This document shows, one piece after another, positions 41,461 to 53,156 of a stretch of 64,000 nucleotides of DNA (position 1 is the first letter of the stretch; every line of letters starts with the position of its first letter). Under the pieces are notes generated by a model. It saw nothing but the letters and a program-made list of their open reading frames with translations. It did no database searches and was not told the origin of the DNA. Source of the stretch: Pulicaria dysenterica (Eukaryota; Streptophyta; Magnoliopsida; Asterales; Asteraceae); assembly GCA_947179395.2 (NCBI GenBank), contig OX359292.1, positions 34,469,890-34,533,889 of the forward strand, given 5' to 3'. A program made the translations under genes and the position numbers.

Positions 41461-43467
41461 GTAACATTATTCCTGCAGGGTTTGAAATCTTTGATGTAAT
41501 TCCTTGTAAGGAATGTACACAACTGGAGGTTTGGGTGCGGCAGGAGCATACAGTTCCTCATCTATATAAACGAGAGATGTATTAACACATTTTATGTGTT
41601 TTTGAGATCCATTGTAATATGATGTATTTAACTCTGTGTAATCGAATGGAATCTCTGCTTTGAGCTTCAAACTTCTCTTTATCTCCTCTTCCACCCTTTC
41701 TTCTTGTTGTCCCACAAAGACCATTCTTTCTCTAAGTCCTTCACCAAAAAGATCGGCATTGTAAAACTGAGTAGTAGTGACTTTGCCAAGTACGTTGGGG
41801 TTTTCAAAACCAAGTCCCTCAAATGTCCATCTGGAATATTTCCTTTCTTTTTGTGTATATATAAAGATTTTTTATTTGCTCTGACCTCTTTTAATCAACA
41901 AATCTTCAGGTTCTTTGATCTTTGAAGACAGCTCACATGTTTCTTTGCGAAGAAACTCAGAATCCTTTTCACCACTTACACGCTCAGCTTTAAGGTCATG
42001 AATAATGATGTTTGTTTTAGTTGCCAAATTCAAAATTTCAGTTTCTTTTTCAGTTAATTTGACTTTGGATCTGTGATTTCTTGCTCTAGGTGTTATGTTA
42101 TGTTGTGAGCTTTTTGATCTTGTCCTTTTAATAATTGTTTTAAAGATTGATTTTTACTGGTTAACTTACTAACTTTTGATTCTAGCTTTTTCATGCTTGT
42201 TAAAATTATTTGAACTTGTTCCATGTTAAATCATGCACAAGAATAAATGTTAGTATTTACCTTTGCAGACTCTTCCTCTTCCAGCTATGCTCGGATATAT
42301 CGAAAGTTGGATAATCTGCAGCATTGTCATTAGAAGCCAACCCTTCAACTTTATCCATCATACAAAACTTCAGCATCTAAGTCACTCTCTCTATCAGTGT
42401 CATACAGAAACTGATCCTCCTCTACCATCAACCCTTTCCCAACAGTCTTTTTTCTTAGACAAGCGGTACTATTGACGATAATATTCTGCATCTTTTGTTT
42501 TCTTCTAAGGATAGTCTCTTATCATGTGGCACTTGCCTCCACAGTTGTAGCATTTCTTATCAAACTTCTTCTCATCTCTTGCAAAGTGTGACCTTTCAGA
42601 AGATTTGAATTTAGCAGGACGACAAGATCCAGATGTGAACTGTTGTTTGTTGTTAATTTTGAAAAACGGTTTGTAAAGGTTTTGGAAACCAACGACAGAG
42701 CTTGGATAACAGCTTCAACTGAATCTTCATCATCATCTTCAGGTTCAGAGTCACTCACAACAACCTGTTTGTATCTAATTTTTCTAGAAGATTCTCTAGC
42801 ATTTCGCTCAGCAGCTACCAGTGCAAGTGGATCAGGAGTTGATTGTCTGGGCAGAGACTTTGAGACTTCATCCTCGTATCGTTTCAGATCTTCGAAGATA
42901 TTATGGTGAGTCACCATGGTCAGATTCCTGTTAATGTGTTTGAACAATTTCACATGCTCTTTCCACTCTAGACCAAGAGCTTTGAGGAAAACATAGTTAA
43001 CGTCGAGATCAGAACGAGAGATCTTATTGGAGCGCGGTTCATTCTGTAACTTTCAGAATCGACTATATGTTTCTACCAGAGATTCGTGGAAATTGTTAAC
43101 CAGTTGAGTCTGTTTGATGAACTCTCCTTGATCAGTACCTTGAAGTTGTTTTTCTTGATTTCATCCCGTATTTCCTTGGTTGTAGCAAGGCTATCAAGTA
43201 TCAACATTCATGTATATTTCGGATGATAAACCTTGTTTAAAATAGTATTTTTCCAACCTCTCTGCTTTCTTCTGTTCCTTCTCCACAGCAGTCATTTTCA
43301 AACTTTTTATTACCCTTAAAGAAGCATTCGATCATATCATCACCATACAACTCATTGTGCTCAAGGAAGTCCATAAATCTTCCTTTCCACACTAGAAAGT
43401 CATTTCGAAAAAGAAGTGGAGGTTTCGTGTCAGTGCCAATAACAAGCATTTCATTCGATCCAGGCAT
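41461..43467 (-). pseudogene. gag: R6 gag, main copy
   Basis: ATG at 43467 (MPGSNEMLVIGTDTKPP). Motifs are LLFRNDFLVWKGRFMDFLEHNELYGDDMIECFF and LTMVTHHNIFEDLKRYEDEV. The knuckle reads CYNCGGKCHMIRDY: the last cysteine is tyrosine and a stop follows it. A long region resembling the R3 coiled coil comes next and ends at ELHQRFQTLQE with a TAA at 41467. Many frameshifts and stops lie between 42000 and 43240. Confidence 0.85.
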
Positions 43468-44764
43468 TTTTTGTATTTTCTTTAGGAATAGATAGTTGAC
43501 TTGTTGAATTTGAGTGATTATTCAGAATATTGTTCTTGTCAAAATCGAATGAAAGTTAGTTTGATTTTGATGTCCTTAGTTAAAATCCAATTGAAGATCT
43601 CAGAGTCGAATGGACTAGGTTCAAGTTTGATTGAATGAGTTCGATTTTATTTTAATCCAATGGTGAATGGGTTAGTTCGACTTGGTTCAAGTTTGAAGTA
43701 ATTCGATTTATATTTGTTCGATCTTGTTCTCAAAGTCAAATAAGTTCAACCACTTGGTTCAAGTTTGAAAGTATTCGATTATAGGAGATAATCGAATGGT
43801 CAACACTTAGCAGGATATCTTGTCTTCTTGAAGTAGAAGGTAGCCAAGTATAGTCGAATGAATCACAGTCGAATCACAACCCTTAGAAATTTCATGAAAT
43901 TTCAACAGAGTAACACTTCACGATCGAAAATTTGACCACCAAAGGATAATCGAATGAACCACAATCGAATTTTCAGTACTTGTGATATAATCGAATAACC
44001 AACACTTGAGAATTTGAGAACCTTTTCTGATAGGCAAATTAATAGTGTAATTGAATGATGTAGTCAAGAACACGGTCAAATGAATTTCACTTAGAAATTC
44101 TATCAAGTGTCACAAAATCGATGGAATCACGCTGGAAGTCGTTCGATCGTAATAAAATCACGGTGGAATGAGAAATGGTACTTGTAATTTCCACTTGGAT
44201 TAAAACACTGGTATACCTCAACAATTCCTTTTGAGCGTACTATAGTTCTACGATCGAACTATAACAAACTCAACCACCAAATCTAATTCTCAACAGATTT
44301 CACACACAAACACCAAATGATTGATGTTTTTACCTTTTCAGGATTGAAATCTCAGATCTGAAATGTTCTTAGTGTTATTGAGCGAATTTAAAAAATCTTC
44401 AAAACTCCATGAATTTGATTCCAGTTGATTGCAATAAAATGGATAACATCAAATAAACAGAATTCGATCCAAATCAAATCGAATTAGTATTGATTCGACC
44501 TTGGAATAGTGAAGTCGTAAAAACCAGATTAGCGTTGAACTCGAGTAAAACCAATCAGATCTTCATTTTCTCAATTGAAACAAGTGTGGATATGATCGAA
44601 ATTTACCTTAACATCTTCGTTTTCACCAATCGAACACTAATAGCTGGAAGTTAGATCGAAATCATGTCATTTCAATTTTGAACAACAACTTCGATTGATG
44701 GACAGTACTTCCGATGCTATTTTTCGATTTTGTTCGCCGTTTTCGAACAATCACGGGCCAAATT
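43468..44764 (-). other. R6 leader, inner copy
   Basis: This is about 1.3 kb of non-coding leader, dense in AATCGAAT / ATTCGATT words (for example near 43545, 43690, 43790, 43950 and 44460). They take the place occupied by AATCGCATGCGATT in R3. No gene is seen. Confidence 0.65.
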
Positions 44765-44774
44765 CAACGAGTTT

Positions 44775-44787
44775 GGCTCTGATACCA
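44775..44787 (-). promoter_or_regulatory. R6 inner PBS
   Basis: GGCTCTGATACCA is an intact complement of the tRNA-iMet site, stranded inside the element by the duplication. GCCAAA (44757-44762) and TTTGGC (44772-44777) form the PBS-overlapping stem also present in R3. Confidence 0.85.
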
Positions 44788-44797
44788 ATTGATTGTC

Positions 44798-45492
44798 TCG
44801 GCAGAGACTTTGAGACTTCATCCTTGTACTGGTTCAGATCTTCGAAGATATTATGGTAAGTCACCATTGTCAGATCCGTGTTAATGTGTTTCAACAATTT
44901 TACATGTTATTTCCACTCTTGACCAAGAGCTTTCAGGAAAACACAGTTAATGTCGAGATTAGAACGATAGATCTTATTGGAGTGCAGTTCATTCTGTAAC
45001 ATGCAGAATTGACTATATGTTTCTACCAAAGATTCGTTCTCACGAGCATAGAACTTTGTGGAAATTGTTAACCAGTTGAGTCTGTTTGATGAACTCTCCT
45101 TGATCATTACCTTAAAGTTGTTTCTTGATTTCATCCCATATTTCCTCGGATGTAGCAAGGCTATCAACCTTCATGTACATTTCGGATGATAAATGTTGTT
45201 TAAGATAGTATTTTTCCAATCTCTTTGCTTTCTTCCGTTCCTTCTCCACAGCATTTAACTCTTCAAACGTCTTCTCACTTATATGTTCTTATATGGGAGG
45301 ATTATTGGCTAGATTCTCTCCTTTGACTTTTTCGAACTTTTTATTACCCTTAAAGATGCGGGCAATCATATCATCACAATACACCTCATTGTGCTTAAGG
45401 AAGTCCATATATCTTTCTTTCCACACAAGATAGTCATTCCGAAAAAGAACTGGAGGTTTCGTGTCAGTGCCAATAACAAGCATTTCATTCGA
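44798..45492 (-). pseudogene. gag: R6 gag, duplicated 5' fragment
   Basis: It corresponds to the first third of gag. The start codon is lost (ATT CGT GGA where the inner copy has ATG CCT GGA). Readable stretches are MLVIGTDTKPPVLFRNDYLVWKE and NELHSNKIYRSNLDINCVFL, in different frames. It lies directly downstream of the outer leader and could not give a functional gag. Confidence 0.82.
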
Positions 45493-46795
45493 TCCACGAA
45501 TTTTTTGTATTTTGTTTATGAATAAATCGTTGACTTGTTGATTTTGAGTGATTGTTCATAATATTGTTCTTCTCAAAATCGAATGAAAGTTGGTTCGATT
45601 TTGATGTCCTTAGTTAAAATCCAATTGAAGATCTGAGAGTCAAATGGACTTGGTTCAAGTTTGATTGAATGAGTTCCATTTTCTTTTGATCGAATGGTGA
45701 ATGAGATAGTTCGACTTGGTTCATATTTGAAGTAATTCAATTTAGGTTTGTTCGATCTTCTTCTCGAAGTTAAATAAGTTCAACCACTTGGTTTAAGTTT
45801 CAAAGGATTCGATTATAGGAGATAATCGAATGGACAACACTTAGCAGGATATCTTGTCTTCTTGAAGTATAAGGTAGCCAAGTATAGTAGAATGAATCAC
45901 AGTCGAATCACAACCCTTAGAAATTTCTTGAAATTTCAACAGAGTAACACCTCACGATCGAATATTTAGTCACCAAAGGATAATCGAATGAACCACAACC
46001 AAATGGTTAGTACTTGTGATATAATCGAATAACCAACACTTGAGAATTTGAGAACCTTTTCTGATACTCGAATCAAAAGTGTACTCGAATGTAGTAAAAA
46101 ACACGGTCGAATTAATTTCACTTAGAAATTCTATTAGCTGTCACAAAATCGATGAAATCAAACTAGAAGTCGTTCGATCGTAATAAAATCACTGTCGAAT
46201 GAGAAATGGTACTTGTAATTTCAAGTTGGATTAAAACTAGTACCTCAGCAATTCCTTTCGACCGTACTACAGTTCCACGGTCGAACTGTAACAAACTCAA
46301 CCACCAAATCTGATTCTCAACTGATTTCACACACAAACACCAAACGATTGGTGTTTTTACCTTTTTAGGATTGAAATCTCAGATCTGAAATGTTCTTAGT
46401 GTTATTGAGTAAACTTCAAAACTCTTCAAAACTTCATGAATTTGATTCCAGTTGATTGCAATAAACTCGATAACATCAAATATACAGAATTTGATCCAAA
46501 TCAAATTGAATTAGTATTGATTCGACCTTGGAATAGTGAAGTCATAAAAACCAGATTAGCATTGAACTCGAGTAAAACCAATCAGATCTTCATTTTCTCA
46601 ATTAAAACAAGTGTGGATATTATCAAAATTTACCTTAACATTTTCGTTTTCACCAATCGAACACTAATAGATTGAAATTAGATCGAAATCAGTCCATTTC
46701 AACTTTGAACAACACTTCGATTGATGAACAATACTTCTCATGCTGTTTTTCGATTTTGATCGCCATTTTCGAACAATCACGAGCCAAATTCAACT
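45493..46795 (-). other. R6 leader, outer copy
   Basis: This is the second copy of the TCGAAT-rich leader, non-coding. It ends in a degenerate PBS (TCTTTGATACCA at about 46802-46813, two changes from the inner copy). Confidence 0.7.
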
Positions 46796-46815
46796 AGTTT
46801 GTCTTTGATACCATT

Positions 46816-48176
46816 TGATTGTCCCATAATAGGGATGAAGCAATGCACAATGGTGAATGTGTATGTGATCGTAGAGAGAAACCCGAGAGCTATATGAAAA
46901 CACTGTTGGTCCCTTAGTGAGAAGGTCAACAAGCAAGTAATGTGTAGAAGTGGGTTGAATACACTTTCTACGAAAAATTGAACAAATCAATAAAAAGTGT
47001 TAACACACATCAAACCACAATAATCGAATGCTTTGGTTTTCATTAATAAGAAGATGATTACAGACTCTATCAAGTAAGCAACACTTGATATGTAAACACC
47101 TAATGTAAATCAAATCTCTCAATCTCTCAAACTTTGCTATCTATAAACAACTTATGATTATAGATACCGGACGACTCTCTAAACAGGATTTAATCACAGA
47201 TTGAAAACTTACCAATTTCATAACAAATGTGAATATTCGAACACACGAATAACTTGGCAATCTGTGAGTATCTTGATCACGTTGAACTGACAAACAATGA
47301 ATCAAGATTCTAACACATATGGTTTGAGGTGAAACTGAGTTATGGCTCTGCAATCGTAGTCGTACCTCAAAACTTATCAGGATGATAAGTATTTATAATC
47401 CTGTTCCTACGGATCCTAACAAACTAGAACTAATCCTAATTTGCTAACTAACTAACGGATAAACTGGAATCTTGAATCTTGAATCTTCTTATCTTGAGTC
47501 TTCAATCTTCAATCTTGATTCTGGAATCTTCTTATCCTTCCCGTAGTTATAGAGAGATAAAAGATAAATTTAAAACATATTTAAATTCTCTTTAAACTGA
47601 CTTCTTGCTCGGACTGAGTTACTCAGCTTGAAACTCATCAAGCTGAGTTCTTCGAGAACAAACTCGAAAACAAACATGAACTAACATGTATATTAATTAA
47701 CTCATCCTTAGAAGTCCTAAGAGTTAGCTAGAACTTATTTAGCAACTCAGTTGAACTGACTCAGTATATACGCTGAGTGACTCAGCTTGAAACACATCAG
47801 GCTGAATACTCAACTTATACCTTAGGTGACATACATAGCTTATCAAACACATTGATAATCTTACTAAGATATAGTCTAAGCTGATCGAATATATGCTCAG
47901 CTTATATTCAGCTTATGCTTAGTCTGAAACACTATACGCGTTCAGTCTGATCAAGCCTCATAATTCTGTTTAAGTTGTCTTTAGAATACATCTTACAAAC
48001 TTAACTTTGTCTCAACAAATCTTAACTGATGATATCATTTTTCCAACAAACACACACTTACACCTTTGTAGAAAATGGAATTAGATTGCAAAGCTTAAAC
48101 ATTACATTATGCCTTAGCCCTTATATAGGCTTCGGCCTTATTTACAAAATGCACCCTCACTGTTATAAATCTAACG
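46816..48176 (-). repeat. R6 5' LTR, split by solo LTR R7
   Basis: Segments 46816-46913 and 48054-48176 together give about 220 bp homologous to the R3 LTR, starting TGATTGTCCC and ending near ATAAATCTAACG. A minus-strand TATA box GCCTATATAAGG lies at about 48119-48130. The terminal A of the expected CA is G. Confidence 0.8.
46914..48048 (-). repeat. R7: solo LTR of the R5/R10 family
   Basis: This is a complete 1135-bp LTR, TGTTGGTCCC to TTTCCAACA, with no internal sequence. It is flanked by AACAC on both sides (46909-46913 and 48049-48053). Solo LTRs with a duplication result from recombination between the two LTRs of an inserted element. The strand is given by similarity to the minus-strand R5 LTRs. 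Confidence 0.92.
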
Positions 48177-48670
48177 GAAATTATTACGAATATGATTGTT
48201 TTAACACAGTGGTGGGTATGCAAATTCAAGAGTTCGGTGACCGTTTGATGTGGTAAGCGCCGAATTACTTCAAATTATGGCATCCTTGAATCCGTGTAAT
48301 TTGTTTTCTAGATTTGATGCATTAATGTTCAGAATGTTGAGTGAGTTTTATCCATATGATTTTGATAATGTGGAGAAGATAGCCCTTCAACATGAAGTTG
48401 ACTTGTATCGTCACAGTGTGCAAAAGGATGAAAGATTTGTTTATTTAAATGGTATTGCAGACCTTTCTAGAGTGTTGGTAGAAACAAGGAAGCGTCTTTC
48501 ATATATTTTGGTTTATCGACTATAAAAATTAGCATTGATTCCAACCACAATAGTCGAGAGATGCTTTTTGACAATGAAGCTTGTGACAACTTATTTATGT
48601 GATCGAAGGGGAGATGAGTTTTTAACTCGTGCGTACTTTGTGTTGAACAAAAAGAAGCACTTACCAATGT
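48177..48670 (+). pseudogene. hAT-superfamily transposase C-terminal fragment
   Basis: The plus strand encodes, across two frames, YEYDCFNTVVGMQIQEFGDR, then VSAELLQIMASLNPCN, LSEFYPYDF, GIADLSRVLVETRK and, after a TAA (48523-48525), KLALI and TTIVERCFLTMKLV. This order fits plant hAT transposases of the zinc-finger MYM/TTF-like type. VER.F..MK is the hallmark of the hAT dimerisation domain, which normally forms a DNA-transposon multimer in the nucleus. Lesions are a 1-base loss near 48245 and the TAA. Both ends are cut by R6 and R8, so the N-terminal zinc finger and the catalytic start are absent. No terminal inverted repeats are visible. Confidence 0.8.
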
Positions 48671-49777
48671 TGGTAGGATTTGTGTAAATAACCGTCAAAC
48701 CCCGATGACACATCCAATGTCATAAGGCACTCAAGAGTCACACCTGTGAGGGCATGTAATCCGAGAAGTAATGCAACCACGATCGGGAGAACAGTCATGT
48801 AACAAGGAAATACACCAGTGAATGTAAGTTATGAGTTTTAACTTACGGAGAAGTTTAATTACCAAGTTGTTAATTAACAAGGAAATACATATTTGTTAGT
48901 TAAACAAATATATTATTAATTATAAGATTAATAATTTAAGTTTAAATTATTAAAGAATTAAATATATTATTATTAATAATTAAATAAAAGAATATATATA
49001 TATATATATTTACAACACATGGAGCCTACGGCTCATGTGTGTAAATTATATATATTTTATTTACTTATTTAATTTATATTAATGATTATGTATAACTTGG
49101 TGATTAAGGTACTTAATTCATAAAAAGGAAATATATATAATGTTTCCGAATCTAACCATGATTCCTATCCTTATAAATAGGAGGTTATCTTTTGAATTAA
49201 GGTTTACAACATTCTAAATTTTTAGAAGAAAAAACTCTCTTCCCTCTTTGTCCCTCTAACCTTTGGCCGAGATAGGCAAAAGGAAGAACCGATTTCGGTT
49301 CTTGATGAGATCGATCACAAGGTGGTGTGATCGTGAAGCGTGGTAGCGGGATCTCGTCTTGCCTCATTACGGGTGGATTATTACTTCAGCAACCCTAGGT
49401 AAGCAAAGGTATGAACTCCATCTAATCATCTACTTCTTGTTATTGTTGATCGAGTATATATAAATATATATATATGTGTGTGTGAATATACATGTTTGTA
49501 TATGTTATTGAATGTGGTGATTATATTGTTCTTTTATATTAATATGAATATTCTTATTTCCATGTTCATATTATTATTGATGTACATACATATATCTTGA
49601 TTTTATATATATACATTTGTTAAAAACAAGATCCTAACCCTTTAGGTTTTTTGGGTGGTTTCAAGTTCTGCTTTTATGAAAGATTAATCAGTTTCATCCT
49701 TGAGTCAGTTCAAACCAGTTTGAGTTTGAATCAGTATGACACATACGAGGTGTAATATTATTTTATAAAACCCAACA
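48671..49777 (+). repeat. R8 5' LTR (1107 bp)
   Basis: It runs from TGGTAGGATTTGTG to ATAAAACCCAACA and aligns with the R1 3' LTR. A TATAAATAG box lies at 49172-49180. The five preceding bases AATGT would be the target duplication, but the other side is not in the window. Confidence 0.88.
49172..49180 (+). promoter_or_regulatory. R8 LTR TATA box
   Basis: TATAAATAG lies at the same relative place as in the R1 LTR, followed by a CT-rich stretch (about 49240-49260). Confidence 0.65.
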
Positions 49778-49778
49778 G

Positions 49779-49790
49779 TGGTATCAGAGC
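49779..49790 (+). promoter_or_regulatory. R8 primer-binding site
   Basis: TGGTATCAGAGC lies one base after the LTR end and is complementary to tRNA-iMet. Confidence 0.93.
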
Positions 49791-50033
49791 TTCGGCTCGT
49801 TTATCACAATGTATTATACATTGTTTGATCTGTTTATTCTTGTTCTTATATATATATATATATATATATATGATCGAAAATAGGGATTAACAAGTTTGTT
49901 AATCTCAGTTTAGTATTCAAATAGTTAGTTTTGAATATTAATGGTTTTATGTTTTTTAATCTTTAATTAGAAAGGTTAAATCGGTTAGGTTTAACCGGTT
50001 AAGGAATTAAAACTATAAACAATTTTATTTTTC

Positions 50034-50034
<1 letters not shown>

Positions 50035-50104
<70 letters not shown>
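50035..50104. repeat. (TA)n(TG)n compound microsatellite
   Basis: About 35 bases of TA repeat are followed by about 33 bases of TG repeat, within the R8 leader. Confidence 0.95.
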
Positions 50105-50107
<3 letters not shown>

Positions 50108-50589
50108 ATATATGTTTTTAATATAGGATTAACAGGTTATGTTAATCTTAGACTTTATAATTCAAACAGCTAGATTTGAATATTAAAGTTTTATTGTTTT
50201 TAATTTTTAATCAAAAAAATGTTGAATCAATTAGGTTTAACCGGTTATATAATTAAAATTATAAAGTGTTTATTTTCCCTCATGTATATATGTTTGTATA
50301 TATATATATATCGACTTTGATAACGAGAATATTAATCAATTTGGTTAATTTTAACTTTAAAGTTTTTAGTCTAAACTAGTTTAGTTTTAGATTAAAGGAT
50401 AAACTTTAAAAGTTTTGAAATATTAGTTATTATCAACAAGTTATGTTGATTAGGATATTTAAAGTTTAAATATTTAAAACAAGTTTTGTTTTAAAAGGTT
50501 TGAACTTTAAATGTATTAGATTTTCTAGAAATTAATTTCGATATATATAATTGTTCATGCTTTATATTTATTCAGAATATTTAAATGTT

Positions 50590-50890
50590 ACCGGAAAAGT
50601 TACCAGAAAAAGCCTCGGACCACCGGCGGCAGCCCAGTGGCGGCGGCCCAGCGGTGGTGGCCCAAGGATGGTGGCAGGTCGGCGGCAAAGAGTAATATCC
50701 CAGCAGTGTTTTTCGGTCCAGGGTTCACGGCCCGAGAACTGCGGCCTAGTACTGATCGCGGCGCGACCCAGTGGCTGGTCGCGGCCCAGGTTGGCTTCGG
50801 CCGAGCATAGGCTAAGGCCCAAGCCGTGGCCCCTTTGCGGCGGCCCAGCAGCCCAAGAGGGTTCGGCCCAGATTGGGTCAGCCCGGTTAG
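50590..50890 (+). other. GC-rich island in R8 leader
   Basis: About 300 bases have far higher GC than the surroundings and are built around repeated GCGGC, GGCCCAG and CGGCCCA words (about ten copies). A 115-codon frame on the plus strand (50551-50898) and an 84-codon frame on the minus strand stay open because the island has few stop codons. Neither resembles a known protein. Confidence 0.7.
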
Positions 50891-51169
50891 TTTTTTAATC
50901 CGATTTTATTAAAACCCAAGTTATATTTTTTTAGTTCTTGAAATAAATTATTTATTATTATTATTATTTTTAGAACTTAAACATTCTTGTTTAAATATTA
51001 TTGGGCTTATAAAATTGTGATGAACTTAATGGGCTTCTCGGTCCATTTAGGGATAACCGAGAACGGGCTCTTGGACTATACTCTGTTATAAATACCATTT
51101 GTATTTTATAACTTATAATTCAGAATAATTAATAATACAAGATTATATATGTATTAATTTTACGGTTTT

Positions 51170-51171
<2 letters not shown>

Positions 51172-51236
<65 letters not shown>
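51172..51236. repeat. (TA)n microsatellite in R8 leader
   Basis: This is a perfect AT dinucleotide run of about 60 bases. Confidence 0.95.
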
Positions 51237-51239
<3 letters not shown>

Positions 51240-52763
51240 GGTTAAAAGGATTATTTTAACTAGTTAAGTTAAAATAAAGGATTATTATATTTTTGGATTA
51301 AAATATGATATTTAACCGTAATAATGTATTATTATTGAACAAAGTTAACAAGGACAATTTTTAATCAATTAAGTATTTTTGGATTAAAACACATTTGGTG
51401 TAAAAGTGTTTATACCAAAAGTTTATATAATTGGTTAAAAAGTTTTGACAAAGTTTTTGTCAAGTTTTCTCATCTCGATTAATAGATTAATTAATTGAGA
51501 GGTAACGAGAAAAGATTTATAGATTAATGATGCATGTATGTTGCGTGCATTATTTATTGTTTATATTTAATGTGTGGTTGATTGTTTATATATATTGTTT
51601 ATATATAAATATTGAATGGGTTTGACTTGTATACTAAAGTCGCATTAGTATCTTTAAGTCGCGTTTGTAGTTTCTACATGTCAACTACAAATGCTTGACT
51701 TAAACAATTCAATAGTATATTCTTGTTGTGGTTGGACATGTAGGTTATAGGTTTTGCCAACAGAGACTTGTGGTTATGGTTTTGCTTTATTTCTTTATTT
51801 TGGTTTTAGGGAGGCCTGCGTGCCATTTACAACCCCTTTTACAATGTAAAAGTATTTTTGGGGAGGCCTGCGTGCCACCTACAACCCCTTTTATATTGTA
51901 AAAGTAATAGAATAGGTTTCATGTATTCTAGTATAGTTTATTGTTACCAAAACCAAAGACGAATAATTTTTCAAGACGGAGGTTAAGGGTTTAGGGTTTA
52001 ATAATAGTAGGAGGTTAATAATAGTTTTTATTAACCAGAGGTTAAACCACGATATATGATAAAATTGGTGTATGACAACAAATTGTAAAATTTAAATATT
52101 TACGATTGTCGTATCAGCATTTTAAAACAGTTTGTTTTCAAAATGATTTTATCATAAGACGTATTGTGTACCTAGTTTGAGGTATACTATGATATACGGA
52201 TTTTAAAATAGATAGTTTCTAAATGGTTTTACAAAACTGGAAATCAAGTTTTATTTAAACTTGGATAAAACCCACTAAAATCTAAGACCACTAGTGCTAC
52301 CCATCTAGTGGTACACCTTTCCTACTCCCGGTACCTTGGTGTGTTGTCGTGCCCAAACCGTGCACACCGGGGTTCAAACCGATGTGGGGAGGGGGTGAAA
52401 TACTTTGCGATTCCCTGATGTGACGGGCCAGAGTTCACCCCGTCCTAAGTGGTGCGGTCTACTTTGGTGATTCCCTTATGTGACGGGCCCAAAATGCACT
52501 TAGTGTAGAGATAAACATACTTAGATTATTTATCTAAAAATCTCTACAAGGTCTAGGAGTCGTATCAAGTTAGATACAATTGGTAAAGGAACCTACCTAC
52601 CTGACATAGCACGAGGTTGGTGTTGTCGTGCCCAAACCGTGCACCAACACGTGTGAAATAAGGATCCTAGGGCTAATACTTATCATTTAAGGGTTTTTAT
52701 CGATTTGTATTTAGCAAAGTCTATTATGTATTACTAATTGAACTATATAATTAAAATTGTAAG

Positions 52764-53156
52764 ATTGAAAACGTATCCAACACTAATAACCTCTCACTCA
52801 GTTCTATCCTTGAGAAAGGGTAAGCTCACCGGACCTAACTTTCTCAACTGGGAGCGCAATCTTTGGATCGTGCTCAGGCATGAGAGAAAGTGGTATGTCC
52901 TGGAGGAGCTGGTGAGAAATGCCCCAGCCAATGGTGAACGAGCATGATGGAAACCTCGGCTTATGACATGATCCGCTAGTTGAGAGACATGTTTCAGGAG
53001 CAGGCTCGTACAGAATGGTACAATGTCACGAGGGCTCTTAACACTTGCAAGATGGTTAGGGGTACTTAGGTTACTACCCATGTCATGAAAATGAAAGGGT
53101 ACATGGACCACCTGGAAAGGCTAGGACACCCAGTACCGTTGCAGCTAGCAATGGAT
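52764..53156 (+). pseudogene. gag: R8 gag fragment
   Basis: It is the homologue of the R1 gag. The start codon is ATT instead of ATG (52764). One extra base in the GAGAAAGGG run (about 52808-52816) shifts the frame. About 90-110 bases are then missing relative to R1 between ANGER and SMM (near 52945), and further changes follow. Readable pieces are KLTGPNFLNWERNLWIVLRHERKWYVLEE and YMDHLERLGHPVPLQL-like sequence. R9 cuts it at TGGAT (53152-53156). Confidence 0.85.

Larger units (their letters stand above)
42840..46815 (-). repeat. Direct tandem duplication of R6 leader plus 5' gag
   Basis: Segment 42840-44789 (1.95 kb) is repeated at 44790-46815 (2.03 kb), with roughly 90% identity by eye and several small indels. 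Each copy runs from inside gag, through the start region and leader, to the PBS. The inner boundary (44786-44798) joins PBS plus TGATTGTC of the LTR to gag TCGGCAGAG. TTGATTGTC occurs in both parents, at 42839-42847 in gag and at 46815-46823 at the LTR start. Confidence 0.88.
39681..48176 (-). mobile_element. R6: truncated Sirevirus-like element with internal duplication
   Basis: R6 is a diverged relative of R3. From the right it has a 5' LTR (split by R7), PBS, leader, partial gag, a second PBS with 8 bases of LTR, a second leader, a longer gag, the Cys/His-rich extension and protease. It is cut off in the pre-integrase region at 39680, so integrase core, RT, RNase H and the 3' LTR are missing. 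Numerous stops and frameshifts show that it is older than R3. Confidence 0.85.
49791..52763 (+). other. R8 long leader with microsatellites and GC-rich island
   Basis: This is 3 kb without a credible gene. It includes loosely repeated blocks with AACAAGTT/TTAATCNN words (about 49885-50520), a (TA)n(TG)n tract (50035-50104), a GC-rich island (about 50590-50890), a (TA)n tract (51172-51236) and two GGCCTGCGTGCCA repeats (51811-51880). From about 51890 it aligns with the R1 leader, including the GATTCCCTGATGTGACGGGC repeats (52409-52428, 52469-52488). Confidence 0.7.
48671..53156 (+). mobile_element. R8: Angela-like gag-only element, same family as R1
   Basis: It consists of 5' LTR, PBS, a 3-kb leader and the first part of gag, where R9 is inserted. 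It aligns with R1 in LTR, leader and gag. The 3' half would lie beyond R9, outside the window. The gag is disabled several times, so R8 is older or less constrained than R1. Confidence 0.88.

Noticed and set aside
50551..50898. 115-codon ORF on the plus strand over the GC-rich island
   Set aside because: Low stop-codon density in GC-rich DNA explains it; the opposite strand is open too, and composition is repetitive without recognisable domains.
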